Shown piece after piece: positions 15,605-25,529 of a stretch of DNA of 64,000 nt. This DNA comes from Robiginitalea aurantiaca (GTDB lineage: Bacteria > Bacteroidota > Bacteroidia > Flavobacteriales > Flavobacteriaceae): NCBI RefSeq assembly GCF_030380815.1, contig NZ_JAUDUY010000003.1, positions 1 through 64,000 on the forward strand, written 5' to 3'. Position numbers and translations under genes: made by a program. The number at the start of each line of letters is the position of its first letter. The first letter of the stretch is position 1. The notes beneath the pieces were generated by a model. It saw only the letters and a program-made list of their open reading frames with translations, made no database searches and had not been told where the DNA came from.

Positions 15605-16372
15605 TTATCGGGGATCCAGGTAGTCTTGTATGCGATTTGATAAGGCGAGGTTGGACTCCCTGTAGGTTTTCAGGTTAGAAAAAACCAATTCGCTCTGGTG
15701 TAAAAGGTCTGCAAGGAAGTTTAACACCTCAGGCTCATGGATAAATTCCGTAAAATCGGTTTTATACGTGTCCTCAAAAGTCAACCGAAACTCGGGAATG
15801 GAAGTATAATTCGCGCCCGTTTGCAGTTTGTCAAGCGGCTGAAAATCCGGGACGTTATTAAAATCAAACGCACCGGCTTTTTGCTGATATATCTCCAGGG
15901 ACCATTCGAGGAATTGTCGGGAGTAGTAGGTTATGATTTCCTCGGAAAGCTTTTTGTCTTTTATGCCCTGAAGGATCCCGCTACTGTATAGGGTCTGGTA
16001 GTTTACGTCAATTTTGGAAAATTTTCGAAACTCAAAAGTGTTTAGAAAATACTGGCCGAGTTCTTTGTTGCTTTGGGTTGCTTTTCCCTGATGATTTAAA
16101 AGAATTTGCTGAATTCCATTTGTGATTTGGGTGTAATAGCCCGTTAGGAAATCAATTCGCTCAACCTCAAGTTTCAAATCGGCCTGTATGCCTTTCAGGA
16201 GCTGTTCCGTCACCTTTTTCTCTTTGAACTCCTCTTGTTGAATATTCACCTGCAGGGCGATCAAAATCCCGATGACCACCAGCAGGATTTCTCCGATGGC
16301 GTATAAGAGGTATTTTCCGAATCTGTTTTCTGTAAGCAAGCGTTGGCGCAGTTTACGGAGGAAATGGAGCAT
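15605..16372 (-). CDS. DUF6090-family membrane protein
   Basis: The protein has 255 residues with the family's N-terminal block (MLHFLRKLRQRLLTENRFGK) and one membrane helix (GEILLVVIGILIALQ). It differs from its relatives just after the helix (VNIQQEEFKE instead of DNWNE). The rest is predicted helical and soluble. It has a TTG-N21-TATCTTGA promoter 25 nt before the ATG, so it is probably transcribed alone. Function unknown. Confidence 0.8.
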   Translation of the reverse strand: MLHFLRKLRQRLLTENRFGKYLLYAIGEILLVVIGILIALQVNIQQEEFKEKKVTEQLLKGIQADLKLEVERIDFLTGYYTQITNGIQQILLNHQGKATQSNKELGQYFLNTFEFRKFSKIDVNYQTLYSSGILQGIKDKKLSEEIITYYSRQFLEWSLEIYQQKAGAFDFNNVPDFQPLDKLQTGANYTSIPEFRLTFEDTYKTDFTEFIHEPEVLNFLADLLHQSELVFSNLKTYRESNLALSNRIQDYLDPR

Positions 16373-16397
16373 GCGTTGTGAAAGCTATTTTCACTTT

Positions 16398-16429
16398 TCA
16401 AGATAGAGAAATATTTGGCGCACCTGCAA
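16398..16429 (-). promoter_or_regulatory. Promoter of the DUF6090 gene at 15605-16372
   Basis: On the minus strand TTG (16427-16429) is followed after 21 nt by TATCTTGA (16398-16405), which lies 25 nt before the ATG. This is the only member of the TATCTT set with a clear -33 element. Confidence 0.5.
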
Positions 16430-16472
16430 ATCCCCGGACCTTCACCGGCATAAATTCTTAATATACCACAGT

Positions 16473-17390
16473 TCAGGAGGTTTCCTGGGGCATCAAAAAA
16501 CAGATTGCTTCCGGCAGTATGCGCAGGGTTGCCGGGGCCAGTCCGATGTACTCCCCATCTGCCTCAATATGACAGGGAACATTGCTTTCAAGCAATAGCT
16601 CCTTAGCATTGTAGTAGGTGATTTGGGGGTGGTTTATCCTGACGCCTTTTTTCAGGTTGCCGAGGTTTTTCAAGTAATCCCAGACACTCAAATCCCCGAA
16701 TATTGTGACCTGAAAAAGGCCATCGGTAAGCCTGGCATCCGGGGCAACGCAGAGGGCATTGCCAAAATAACGCCCGTTGGCCACTGCCAATTGTAGCAGC
16801 CGACCCTTCCACTGCCAACCGCTGCCGGTACAACTCACCTCTTTTTTGGCATATCGGAGAAATCCCATGAAAATTTGCCTGAAGTAGTTTAACCCCGGCC
16901 CCAGTATCCCTGAGGATTGTTCCATTTTTTGAACCACTTCGCCCCCAAGCCCTGCTCCTGCAATATTGATGAAATAGCGGATTTCCCCGGTTTGCTCCAG
17001 AACGATTTGCCCGAGGTCAATTTTTTGGATTGTATGGGATTGAATGAGATTCATCAGGGAATCTATGGAATCTGAAAGATGTGCCGTTCTCGCAAAATCA
17101 TTGGCCGAACCACAAGGAATGAGCCCAATTGCCGGGTATTCAGGCATTGGAAGACTACTCTGTAAAAGGCCATTGATCACTTCGTGCAGCGTGCCATCCC
17201 CTCCGATAGCAATCATGTAATCACAACCCCTTTCAGCTGCTTCCCTGGCCAGATCGATGGCGTGCTTTTTTCGCTGGGTAGCAAGGATCTGTACGCGGCC
17301 CTGGTTCATTTGACCAAAATACCGTTCAAGCCCGGGAAGGGCTTTTCCAGCGCGCTTGTTTTTGTTATTTGCTATAAAGACAATCTTCAT
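16473..17390 (-). CDS. Diacylglycerol kinase family lipid kinase
   Basis: Phosphorylates a lipid substrate, typically diacylglycerol, with ATP at the membrane surface. From the ATG at 17390 the protein has 305 residues. That start gives the family-typical MKIVFIANNKN, while an earlier in-frame start at 17417 adds unrelated residues. The catalytic domain holds the nucleotide-binding GGDGT (63-67, followed by LHEVINGL) and the LIPCGSANDFAR motif. The C-terminal domain closes with CHIEADGEYIG. The length is typical for bacterial DgkB/YegS-type enzymes. A small membrane protein gene lies 49 bp upstream on the same strand. Confidence 0.92.
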   Translation of the reverse strand: MKIVFIANNKNKRAGKALPGLERYFGQMNQGRVQILATQRKKHAIDLAREAAERGCDYMIAIGGDGTLHEVINGLLQSSLPMPEYPAIGLIPCGSANDFARTAHLSDSIDSLMNLIQSHTIQKIDLGQIVLEQTGEIRYFINIAGAGLGGEVVQKMEQSSGILGPGLNYFRQIFMGFLRYAKKEVSCTGSGWQWKGRLLQLAVANGRYFGNALCVAPDARLTDGLFQVTIFGDLSVWDYLKNLGNLKKGVRINHPQITYYNAKELLLESNVPCHIEADGEYIGLAPATLRILPEAICFLMPQETS

Positions 17391-17439
17391 CCGGGCGTAT
17401 TGGGGATAGCAATTCACTGGCCAATGGCCCCTGGGTCAT

Positions 17440-17625
17440 TTATTCTTTCCCGGTCAGCGAGAGGTTGATCACAATGGCCATAAGGAGCCATATGATGAAG
17501 GTTTCTCCATGCGACATTTCATACACAGACCCGGCCGCCTTGGCGGCAAGTAATACCAGGTATACGACTATAGGTGATAGTAAGAGGCTGATGGCGAGTT
17601 TAAGAAGTGATTTCTTGTAGTCCAT
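17440..17625 (-). CDS. Small two-helix membrane protein
   Basis: The protein has 61 residues, with a basic start (MDYKKSLLKL), a membrane segment at about 8-30 and a second at about 42-57. I do not recognise a family. Its position just upstream of the lipid kinase gene on the same strand suggests co-transcription, and a membrane partner role is possible but unproven. Confidence 0.6.
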   Translation of the reverse strand: MDYKKSLLKLAISLLLSPIVVYLVLLAAKAAGSVYEMSHGETFIIWLLMAIVINLSLTGKE

Positions 17626-17855
17626 AATGGGTTGGGTTTAGGAATTTAAGGTAACAATTCTTTTTCCAAATTCAGGGTTTTTACGAGTAGGGCCAGCAAA
17701 ATACCAATAATGATAATATTATTACTTCCTGGACGTACCGCAGTTTTTTGGATTCGCCCTGCTCCCATTAAGTCTTACAGGACAAAACAATCATAAAACC
17801 GGCACTTTGGAACTCCTACCTTCTATTTTATACCGATCTTTGGGAAAAATCCACC

Positions 17856-18848
17856 ATGGTCAAGAAAAATATACGTCTGGAAGTAATGGAGGCTATTGAG
17901 CCCAAAGTAGACGGCTATATGAAAGAATTTCTGATTGCCCCGGAGGATATCTGGCAGCCCACGGATTTTCTTCCGGATTCCCAGAGCGAAAACTTTTATG
18001 ATCAGGTAAGCGATCTCAGGGAAGCCTCCAAAGAACTCGGATATGATTTCTGGGTTACTCTGGTGGCAGATACCATTACCGAGGAGGCCCTGCCTACTTA
18101 CGAATCCTGGTTGATGGACGTTGAAGGAATCAGTCAACAGGACGAGCCGAACAGCTGGTCGCGATGGGTGCGCGCCTGGACGGGTGAAGAAAACCGTCAT
18201 GGGGACGTGCTGAACAAATACCTGTATTTGTCGGGACGCGTGAATATGCGCGAGATCGAGATATCCACCCAGCACCTGATCAGCGATGGCTTCGACATTG
18301 GTACCGACCGGGACCCTTACAAGAACTTTGTATACACCACATTTCAGGAACTGGCCACCAACCTTTCCCATAAAAGGGTTGCACAACTGGCCCGGAAAAA
18401 GGGCAATACATTACTGGGCAAAATGTGCAACATCATCGCCGGAGATGAGATGCGCCACCATCTTGCGTATCGGGAGTTTGTCAAGGTAATCATGGACCAC
18501 GACCCCAACGGCATGGTTCTCGCCTTTACAGATATGATGAAGAAAAAGATTGTGATGCCTGCCCATTTTCTTCGGGAGTCCGGGGAATCGGCCGGAAAGG
18601 CCTTTGAAAATTTTTCCGTCTGTGCCCAGCGTTTGGGGGTTTATACGGCTACAGATTACATTGAGATACTTAAAAAGCTCAATGACTACTGGGAGATAGA
18701 CGGCCTGAGAGCGCTTTCCGATGATGCAGAAAAGGCGCGGGAATATCTGATGAAACTGCCCGCGCGCCTGGAGCGCATAGCCGAGCGCATGTCTTATCCT
18801 GAGGACGCCTACCGTTTTTCCTGGGTGACACCCAACGGGAGGTTGTAG
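17856..18848 (+). CDS. Acyl-ACP desaturase (soluble, di-iron)
   Basis: Introduces a cis double bond into acyl-ACP using O2 and ferredoxin, in the cytoplasm. The 330-residue protein matches the plant-type stearoyl-ACP desaturase family (FA_desaturase_2). The two di-iron ligand motifs are present: EENRHG at about 111-116 and DEMRHH at about 197-202. Further ligand Glu residues sit in TEEALP (about 75-80) and FQELAT (about 163-168). It is transcribed alone between minus-strand genes. The ferredoxin-like domain at 7.4-8.8 kb belongs to a cyclase, so the electron donor is elsewhere. Confidence 0.95.
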   Translation: MVKKNIRLEVMEAIEPKVDGYMKEFLIAPEDIWQPTDFLPDSQSENFYDQVSDLREASKELGYDFWVTLVADTITEEALPTYESWLMDVEGISQQDEPNSWSRWVRAWTGEENRHGDVLNKYLYLSGRVNMREIEISTQHLISDGFDIGTDRDPYKNFVYTTFQELATNLSHKRVAQLARKKGNTLLGKMCNIIAGDEMRHHLAYREFVKVIMDHDPNGMVLAFTDMMKKKIVMPAHFLRESGESAGKAFENFSVCAQRLGVYTATDYIEILKKLNDYWEIDGLRALSDDAEKAREYLMKLPARLERIAERMSYPEDAYRFSWVTPNGRL

Positions 18849-18962
18849 TTATATTCACCACATCTGGTCCATCGTACATATTGTACGGCATCTGTTCCGT
18901 GACTCGCGCAAAAGCACCTTACCGAAATGAGAGAAGTTGGCCGTGCATCAGTGCCAAAGGGG

Positions 18963-19766
18963 CTAATCGGATTTGATTTCTTCATCCAATATCGCAAGGA
19001 CCTCATCGATATAATTGAGAACGCCTTTTGACTGGGTATTTATCAGGGAAAGCCAGCTAATGGTAAACGCAAGGTAGTTTTCAAATTCGACGGCATTGAG
19101 CAGGACATCGAGTTCCACAGGCTTGTTTGAGTAGCCAATTTCAGTATTGACACTTTCTGGTGAAGCGAGTAAAATAGGGCTTATGACCTTGTTCCGGATA
19201 CGGCTGTTTATGATGTTTCTGCTATTGTAATTCTTATAGAGGAAGGGCCTGAAGTGGTTGTGGTTATAACTGTTGTACATGTTTTCATCCTCTTTGAAAT
19301 CCTCAATCATGGAAGCCCATGCCGATAGCTTGTCGTTAAGGGCTTCACTCCTCAGCAGGGTGAGTTTATCCGTTGAGGTCAACTGGTTCAATACGCCTTG
19401 TGAGGGGTCAAAGGTATAGACCGGCAGCGCAATAGCCAGTAGACTGTCTACCTGAGAGCGGGAGGCATTTTCAGTCGGGTCATCCACGATGCGGACGAGT
19501 TCCCTGGCGGATTCCAGGGCCCGCTTCCTCATCTCTATTTTCTGAAGCAGCTGATTCCGGTTATCCTGGAATTCATTTTTTAATCGCCGCATAAATACCT
19601 GAGCCTCTGCACGGTCCTGCCTTTGTGTATTCCAGTTATCTACCTGAAGAGCGATAAGAATCCCCACAATGACGATGATGATCTCGCCGATTACATAGAG
19701 AAAGTATTTCCTGAATTTGTTATCGGAAATAGAGCCCTGGCGGATTTGTCGGAAAAAGCGAAGCAT
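18963..19766 (-). CDS. DUF6090-family membrane protein
   Basis: The protein has 267 residues with the conserved N-terminus (MLRFFRQIRQGSISDNKFRK), a single membrane helix (GEIIIVIVGILIALQ) and DNWNTQRQ. The soluble part is helical. It begins 37 bp after the end of the ABC/M1 fusion gene on the same strand and lacks its own TATCTT box. It is therefore likely the third gene of the ABC operon, the only copy here with such an operon link. Function unknown. Confidence 0.8.
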   Translation of the reverse strand: MLRFFRQIRQGSISDNKFRKYFLYVIGEIIIVIVGILIALQVDNWNTQRQDRAEAQVFMRRLKNEFQDNRNQLLQKIEMRKRALESARELVRIVDDPTENASRSQVDSLLAIALPVYTFDPSQGVLNQLTSTDKLTLLRSEALNDKLSAWASMIEDFKEDENMYNSYNHNHFRPFLYKNYNSRNIINSRIRNKVISPILLASPESVNTEIGYSNKPVELDVLLNAVEFENYLAFTISWLSLINTQSKGVLNYIDEVLAILDEEIKSD

Positions 19767-19803
19767 TACCTGCCCATATTATGTTAAACTGTTTTGTATC
19801 CAA

Positions 19804-22800
19804 TCAGCTGATCTCAACATCTGTGGTATTGTCATCTGGTATACGGTCGATGAGTTTGTTATAGGGATCGATCCCGGCTTTTTCAGGAGTGCCCTTTACA
19901 CGAATGGTAATCGTGGATTCCCCGGGTTTAATCCTGTGTTTTTTCAGATATAACGCATTCACGCGATCCCGCCCGTTTTCATCCTGGTCGTCCGCAGCAA
20001 AAACACCAATATCGATATAATCGCCTTCATAGGAGGCGTCGGATTCTTTTCCGGTTTCGTCCGCATAGAGCTTTTGAGAGCGCACCTTGAGGGTGATTTC
20101 GTATTCTTCCTCCCCGAGTTTTTTGACCTCAGCGACCTCGGCCCTGTTATCGTAAAGGGTAATGCGTTCCCATGTATCTTCCAGGTAGTAGTGCAGGCTG
20201 TCTGGGGTTACCTCCTTTAGATGGCGGTATAAGTCTGTACTGCCCGGAAAAGGCGGGGTTTGTTTAAGTCCGAATTCGGCATTGAATTTATAAAGGGCCG
20301 AGTCCATGGCCTGTTCCCCAATCAAATCCCGAAGGCCATACAAGATCAGGCTGCCTTTGTTATACCACTGATACGGACGGTTACAATTGATAAATACGTT
20401 TTCTTTTTTGTTTTCATTAGATCGACCCCTGAGGTAATCGTCGAGCTCGCTTTTTAAAAACCGCTTCATATTGTCTTTACCATAACGCCTTTCGGATAGT
20501 ACAAGGGCTGAGAATTCGGCCAGGGCTTCTGAAGTCAGGTTGGAACCCCGGGTATAATTCGGGGCAATCTGATGCCCCCACCACTGGTGGGCCAATTCAT
20601 GTGCGGTTACATAATAGACATAGTCGAAGTCGTTCACATCCGAAAAGTCTGCCACCCACCCGAAACTCTCTGAAAACGGAACCGTATTGGGAAAGGACTG
20701 CGCAAATCCGGCGTAGCGGGGGAATTCCAATAGCCGCATTTGCCGGAATTGAAAATCGCCATAGGTTTCGGAAAAATACGTCAGGCCATCCTTATAAGAT
20801 TGCAGGAACCGATCCAGGTTGTATTTGTGATCAGGGTGATGGAAGATTTCAATAGCGACCTTCCGACCATCGGGCAGGGTAGCCTCATCTCGGAGCACAT
20901 CGTATTCCGCAGAGACAAAAGTGAAAAAGCATTGGATGGGTGTATCCTGTATGTAGTGAAAATACCTCCGCCCTCCTTCTTCCCACTCCTTTTGCAGGTA
21001 TCCCGGAGCCACCGCAATTTGAGAAGGGACCGTACTTACCACGGCCTCAAACTGAATAAAATCTGCATCATCCACAAAGAGCAGCGTACTTCTTCCTTTG
21101 GGATCATTATGGGGGGGGAGATCTTCGGGTTTTTCGGGCAAATCGTACTTTCGGCGGTCCTCATCAGAAGAAATCTCCGCCCCGGGGTCATAACCGATAT
21201 CGGGAATTCCCCCACTGAAAAACGAACCGTTATAGACGAGTTCCCGCTCATAGCCTGAGTTTGGAAACCCGGTATTGATCACCTCGCTTACAATTGTCAT
21301 CTGCAGGGTATCCCCGGGCATCATGGTTTTGGGCAGGGCGGTGATTTTATACCATTCGCGCTGCGGATTCTTGCCAAACACCTGAAATTTAGGAGCCTTG
21401 TAACGCAAAGGGAATCGATGTTTGAGGGTGTCTCCACTCAAAATAACTTTAAAATCCGAGAGGGCCGTCGAATTGAAGTGAATGGAATCGATAGGTGAAT
21501 TGGTTTTATTAACCAGTTCCACTTCGGCCGAAAAATAGGCGTCCCGTTCCATGGGAAACAGATCGGCCTGTATTTTGACTTTTGTGTACTTGGGTTGCGG
21601 AATGCCCTCGTATTGCTTTAACTGCTGTTCATAGGCCGCCAGCCGCATTTCCCCTTCATCCGGGGTGAGGTAATTTTTTTTATACACGACATTCTGATAA
21701 ATATAGGCTCCCGATGCCAGGGCAACCAGGAGAAAAACCAGTGAGAACTTTTGGGAAGATCCCAGAAATCTGCTTTTAGCTGTTTTCCACCTGCTTTTTA
21801 AGGTATTTTCGCTTCCCCTGCTAAAGAATGCACTGAAGAACAATACCAGAAAAACACCCCAGGCGGTCCAGTAGAGGTTAAACCAGAACAATGGTTTCGC
21901 AAAATGACCCAATCCATTCATGTCGCTCCAGGTATATCCCGGTTTGTAGCTGAAAAAGAACAGGTTGAAATTGTAATCGGCAAAGTTTCTGAGAATCAGG
22001 ATAACCAGCCAGATACCTATAGCTGCAGCATGACCCGCAAATTTGTTGTTGATCACAAGATGTACTGCAAAAACCAACATGGTCATTTGCAGGTAGTCGG
22101 GGAGGGAGATAAGAAAACTATCGGTAAAATAAACCGCGAAATCGTAGTCAAAATACCCTTTAAGCGTTTGAATGAGGACCCCAACGATAATCGGAAGGGT
22201 AGTTAACACCAGGCAAATTACCGACATGCCTATGAACTTTGAGGCGATAATAACCCAGTCGCGTACAGGGAACGTATCGTTGATGACCGAGTATCCGGTC
22301 GACTTATCCCTATGGAGGCTCTCCCCGGTAAAGAATACAATGATGATAAAGACGAAGAGGTTGTAATCAAAGGTCTTATACTCCATTAAAAAGGAAGTAG
22401 AAGGAAAATTTGGGACGCTGTAGGTGGTAAACCCGATCCAGAAATCGAGGATCAGAAAAATGAGTCCACCCAACAAAATGGACTTGAAATACACATCTTT
22501 AACCACATTTTTGACCTCGATTCGGGCCAGGGTTTTCAGGCTTGCCCACTGATATCCGGACGAAAAGTCAGCTACAGGGGTTACAGGTTCCGGGACCGTC
22601 TCGACCTCGTCCTGGGGTTTAGACTTTTCAGCTTTGCGATCGGTTTTAAAGAAATACTCGAAACTGAACCTCCAAAAGGCGGCGATGAAAAACACCAGGC
22701 CAACACCAACCCAAAGAACCCGATTCCAGAGCAGATTGCCTTCCAGGGGCAGGAAAAAGCTATTTTGTTCATAGGGCGTCAGGTATCGGGTTTGGATATC

Positions 22801-23448
22801 AAAAGAGTTCAGACCAAAAGGGTCGATGAGTTGAACGATATCTTTGTTTTCAATGTCCTGAGCCAGGAAGTTGGCCAGCAGATAACCAATAAAAATGATG
22901 ATGCCCCCGGAGTAAATGGAACGGATGTTCCGTGTAAAGATGATCAGGGCAAAGAAAAGGGCACTTGCCAACCAGAGGTTGGGGATCAATAGGGTAAACC
23001 AGGGTTGAAAATAGTTAACCAGCAGATTTGGACCATAGCGTGTGGCTTCGGTCCCAAAAGCCGGCCCGAGCAAACTGCCCAACCAAATACCTAAAAGCGT
23101 ACCTGAGGAAATAAACAACAGGGTGACAAATGACCCCCAGAAACGGCCCATAAAATACCCGGTTTTGGTAATGGGATAGCTGAACAGGTAGGTCCCTGTT
23201 TTATGTTCGAGATCCCTGTAAAGGGGGACTCCCATTACCGCAGAGGCGATTAAAATCCCGAAAATCGAAATCAGCAGCAGCAGATTGGCAATTACGATCG
23301 GGGCGTTGTGAAAGACTTTTTCGGAGGCAGGGGTATTTCCGAAACCAATAAGCAACATCGGCACAATGACCAGGATCAGAAAGTAGATCCAGGTAGCCGG
23401 TCGTCTAAAACGGTATTTGAGTTCAAAAAGGAAAATATCTTTAAACAT
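19804..23448 (-). CDS. ABC-2 type permease fused to an M1-family metallopeptidase
   Basis: A 1214-residue membrane protein. The N-terminal half (about 1-600) contains two sets of about six membrane helices typical of ABC-2 permeases. A beta-rich region follows (about 620-830) and then a gluzincin peptidase domain with zinc motif H950-E-L-A-H954 and third ligand Glu974 (NLTSEALAEF). The spacing to that Glu is 19 residues instead of the classical 18, as in related Bacteroidota fusions that I recall. The upstream ATPase gene ends 9 bp before this start, so the two form one transporter. The peptidase should face the periplasm. The transported substrate and the cleaved peptide are unknown. Confidence 0.92.
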   Translation of the reverse strand: MFKDIFLFELKYRFRRPATWIYFLILVIVPMLLIGFGNTPASEKVFHNAPIVIANLLLLISIFGILIASAVMGVPLYRDLEHKTGTYLFSYPITKTGYFMGRFWGSFVTLLFISSGTLLGIWLGSLLGPAFGTEATRYGPNLLVNYFQPWFTLLIPNLWLASALFFALIIFTRNIRSIYSGGIIIFIGYLLANFLAQDIENKDIVQLIDPFGLNSFDIQTRYLTPYEQNSFFLPLEGNLLWNRVLWVGVGLVFFIAAFWRFSFEYFFKTDRKAEKSKPQDEVETVPEPVTPVADFSSGYQWASLKTLARIEVKNVVKDVYFKSILLGGLIFLILDFWIGFTTYSVPNFPSTSFLMEYKTFDYNLFVFIIIVFFTGESLHRDKSTGYSVINDTFPVRDWVIIASKFIGMSVICLVLTTLPIIVGVLIQTLKGYFDYDFAVYFTDSFLISLPDYLQMTMLVFAVHLVINNKFAGHAAAIGIWLVILILRNFADYNFNLFFFSYKPGYTWSDMNGLGHFAKPLFWFNLYWTAWGVFLVLFFSAFFSRGSENTLKSRWKTAKSRFLGSSQKFSLVFLLVALASGAYIYQNVVYKKNYLTPDEGEMRLAAYEQQLKQYEGIPQPKYTKVKIQADLFPMERDAYFSAEVELVNKTNSPIDSIHFNSTALSDFKVILSGDTLKHRFPLRYKAPKFQVFGKNPQREWYKITALPKTMMPGDTLQMTIVSEVINTGFPNSGYERELVYNGSFFSGGIPDIGYDPGAEISSDEDRRKYDLPEKPEDLPPHNDPKGRSTLLFVDDADFIQFEAVVSTVPSQIAVAPGYLQKEWEEGGRRYFHYIQDTPIQCFFTFVSAEYDVLRDEATLPDGRKVAIEIFHHPDHKYNLDRFLQSYKDGLTYFSETYGDFQFRQMRLLEFPRYAGFAQSFPNTVPFSESFGWVADFSDVNDFDYVYYVTAHELAHQWWGHQIAPNYTRGSNLTSEALAEFSALVLSERRYGKDNMKRFLKSELDDYLRGRSNENKKENVFINCNRPYQWYNKGSLILYGLRDLIGEQAMDSALYKFNAEFGLKQTPPFPGSTDLYRHLKEVTPDSLHYYLEDTWERITLYDNRAEVAEVKKLGEEEYEITLKVRSQKLYADETGKESDASYEGDYIDIGVFAADDQDENGRDRVNALYLKKHRIKPGESTITIRVKGTPEKAGIDPYNKLIDRIPDDNTTDVEIS

Positions 23449-23457
23449 GAGGGCTGA

Positions 23458-24345
23458 TTATATGGTGATTGGATCTACTTTCTTAGAAATATAGCTGAAG
23501 TAAACATCTTCCAGTTCAGCCGGGACGGACTCAAAGCCATTCCCTGGGTTGGACTCGTTTTCGACACGCAGACTGAGTTTTCCTTCGATGAGTTTGGTAG
23601 AAATCACATTGTACTCTTCCCGATAATGCTCCAGGTCTGTTTTTTCAATGGCCTTTTGAAATATTTTACCGTTTACAAGGGCAAGACCATCGTGTGGTTT
23701 GCCTTGCATGAGTACTTCCCCCATACAAATGATGGCCATGTTGGAACAGAGCGTATTCACGTCTTCCACAATATGGGTGGACAGGATCACAATCGTGTTC
23801 TCACCGATTTCTGAAAGCAGGTTGTAAAAGCGGTTTCGCTCCGAAGGGTCCAGGCCTGCCGTAGGTTCATCAACAATGATAAGACTCGGACTTCCCACAA
23901 GGGCCTGTGCGATGCCAAATCGCTGCCGCATCCCACCGGAATAGGTGCCCAGGGCTTTCTTTCTGTCTTTATATAAATTCACTCGATTCAAAAGAAAACT
24001 CACGAGGTCTTTGCGCTCTTTTTTATTGCTAATCCCCTTCATCTGGGCAATATGATTTAACATGGTTTCGGCATTGATCCTGGGGTATAACCCAAAATCC
24101 TGAGGGAGGTACCCCAGGCATTCCCGTACTGCCTGTTTGTTGTTAAGGACATCTACGTCATCCAGGGTGATGCTTCCCGAATCGGCATCCTGCAGTGTTG
24201 CGATCGTCCGCATCAGGGTGGATTTTCCCGCGCCATTCGGGCCGAGCAGCCCGAACATTCCCTGGGGGATGGTCAAAGAAACATCCTTGAGGGCCTGCAC
24301 CCCATTGGAATAGGTTTTTGAGAGATTGTTGATCGTGAGTTCCAT
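23458..24345 (-). CDS. ABC transporter ATP-binding protein
   Basis: The protein has 295 residues and is the motor of the adjacent permease/M1 fusion. It has Walker A GPNGAGKST (about 35-43), a Q-loop in YLPQDFG, the signature YSGGMRQRFG, Walker B LIIVDEPTAGLD and the switch His in LSTHIVED. The type is that of ABC-2 exporters. The short C-terminal extension after residue 220 is typical. It is the first gene of the minus-strand operon, 9 bp ahead of the permease gene. Confidence 0.95.
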   Translation of the reverse strand: MELTINNLSKTYSNGVQALKDVSLTIPQGMFGLLGPNGAGKSTLMRTIATLQDADSGSITLDDVDVLNNKQAVRECLGYLPQDFGLYPRINAETMLNHIAQMKGISNKKERKDLVSFLLNRVNLYKDRKKALGTYSGGMRQRFGIAQALVGSPSLIIVDEPTAGLDPSERNRFYNLLSEIGENTIVILSTHIVEDVNTLCSNMAIICMGEVLMQGKPHDGLALVNGKIFQKAIEKTDLEHYREEYNVISTKLIEGKLSLRVENESNPGNGFESVPAELEDVYFSYISKKVDPITI

Positions 24346-24506
24346 GAATTAGGTGTGTTTTTTAGGGTATGGGTTATCGCTTCAAACGAAAACAGCATGT
24401 AATTTGATTATGAATATAGGAAAATGAATCTTAGGCGTGGCTGGCAGGCCAGGTTTTATGCAGGTGCCTATAAGGCATTGAGTATTCTGTTCTTTGTGTT
24501 GAAGAT

Positions 24507-25247
24507 TCAATTTTGCAACTCCACATCAATTTGTAATATCAATGTTTCCATTTCACGGATAAGTTCCCGGAGGGTATTGATATTCCACTTTCTGTTGGAT
24601 ATTATTTCGGCATTGATGCTTTTAAATTGATCATCCTGTAGCAGGGCGTTATAGTCAAAGGGTTTGGCAAGCTCGACTACCGTGTCATTTACGCTGGAAT
24701 AATATCTTCTGAAATGTTTTACGTGGTAGGGATATGAAATGTTTTGCTGCAAATTGTTGGACCACACTTCATTCTCGTTTTTTAGTATTGAGAACTCATT
24801 TTCAAAAATAAAGCTGATGCTTTTGCGCAGGCTGTCATTGGTGATCAGATCTACCCCTTTAGATTTCAGAAAGTCATACCCGCCCTTGACCGGATTGGTT
24901 GAAATGGTCCAGAAGTAGACTCCGAAAGCCCGCTCCAGTGCCTCGTCATAAGGCTTTTTATTGTCGAGATAATCGAGTATGGTTTCATTGTAAGAAAGAT
25001 ATTCGAGCTCAGTAGACAAGCTCCTGTCCAATATCCTGAGATTGCTTCCAAGGTTAGATTTCAGCTCCTGTAGCAGTTTAATTTCTACTTGCCGGGCGCG
25101 CTTTTCGTCATTTAAATTGTCCAGATATAAGGCGAGCAATATCCCGACGACTATCAGGAATACCTCCCCAACCGCATAAAGCAGATACTTACTATAATTA
25201 TTCTCAGTTAGAAGGCGTTGACGGAGTTGTCTGAAGAAGCGTAGCAT
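24507..25247 (-). CDS. DUF6090-family membrane protein
   Basis: The protein has 246 residues. The family block is present (MLRFFRQLRQRLLTENNYSK; membrane helix GEVFLIVVGILLALY), followed by a helical soluble region containing NDSLRKSISFIFENEF. A TATCTTGA box lies 24 nt before the ATG, so it is probably monocistronic. The upstream 25248-25529 gap shows no other gene. Function unknown. Confidence 0.8.
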   Translation of the reverse strand: MLRFFRQLRQRLLTENNYSKYLLYAVGEVFLIVVGILLALYLDNLNDEKRARQVEIKLLQELKSNLGSNLRILDRSLSTELEYLSYNETILDYLDNKKPYDEALERAFGVYFWTISTNPVKGGYDFLKSKGVDLITNDSLRKSISFIFENEFSILKNENEVWSNNLQQNISYPYHVKHFRRYYSSVNDTVVELAKPFDYNALLQDDQFKSINAEIISNRKWNINTLRELIREMETLILQIDVELQN

Positions 25248-25271
25248 GGATTGGAGTTGGTTTTGCCTTTA

Positions 25272-25279
25272 TCAAGATA
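25272..25279 (-). promoter_or_regulatory. TATCTT promoter box of the DUF6090 gene at 24507-25247
   Basis: TATCTTGA on the minus strand is 24 nt before the ATG. The surrounding sequence (AATATTTCACTATCTTGA) resembles that before the DUF6090 gene at 15605-16372 (AATATTTCTCTATCTTGA), which points to shared ancestry of the promoters. Confidence 0.45.
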
Positions 25280-25529
25280 GTGAAATATTGGCCCGAAGCG
25301 ACTCTGCTCATTTGAGGAGCTCACAGAAAACAAGTCGTCAGCCAAGGATGATTAAGAAAAAGACGCTTGAATTGTTTGGAGGAAGCTCAAAAGTTCAGCA
25401 GGAACCCCTGGGCATATAGATGTCAGGGCAAACAGCATTCTGAATATCAGGAACGGTTATCCAAAGGAGGAGATCTGGAATTCAGCACCAGCATGTTGAT
25501 CCATTCTCCTGTCTTTACAGCTGAGGTTT

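Noticed and set aside
17700-17760. AT-rich inverted repeat (ATAATATTAT) upstream of the desaturase gene
   Set aside because: Short and low-complexity; such repeats are expected by chance in AT-rich intergenic DNA.
20740-21258. A 172-codon plus-strand frame inside the ABC/M1 fusion gene
   Set aside because: Antisense shadow of the conserved peptidase fusion; no independent evidence.
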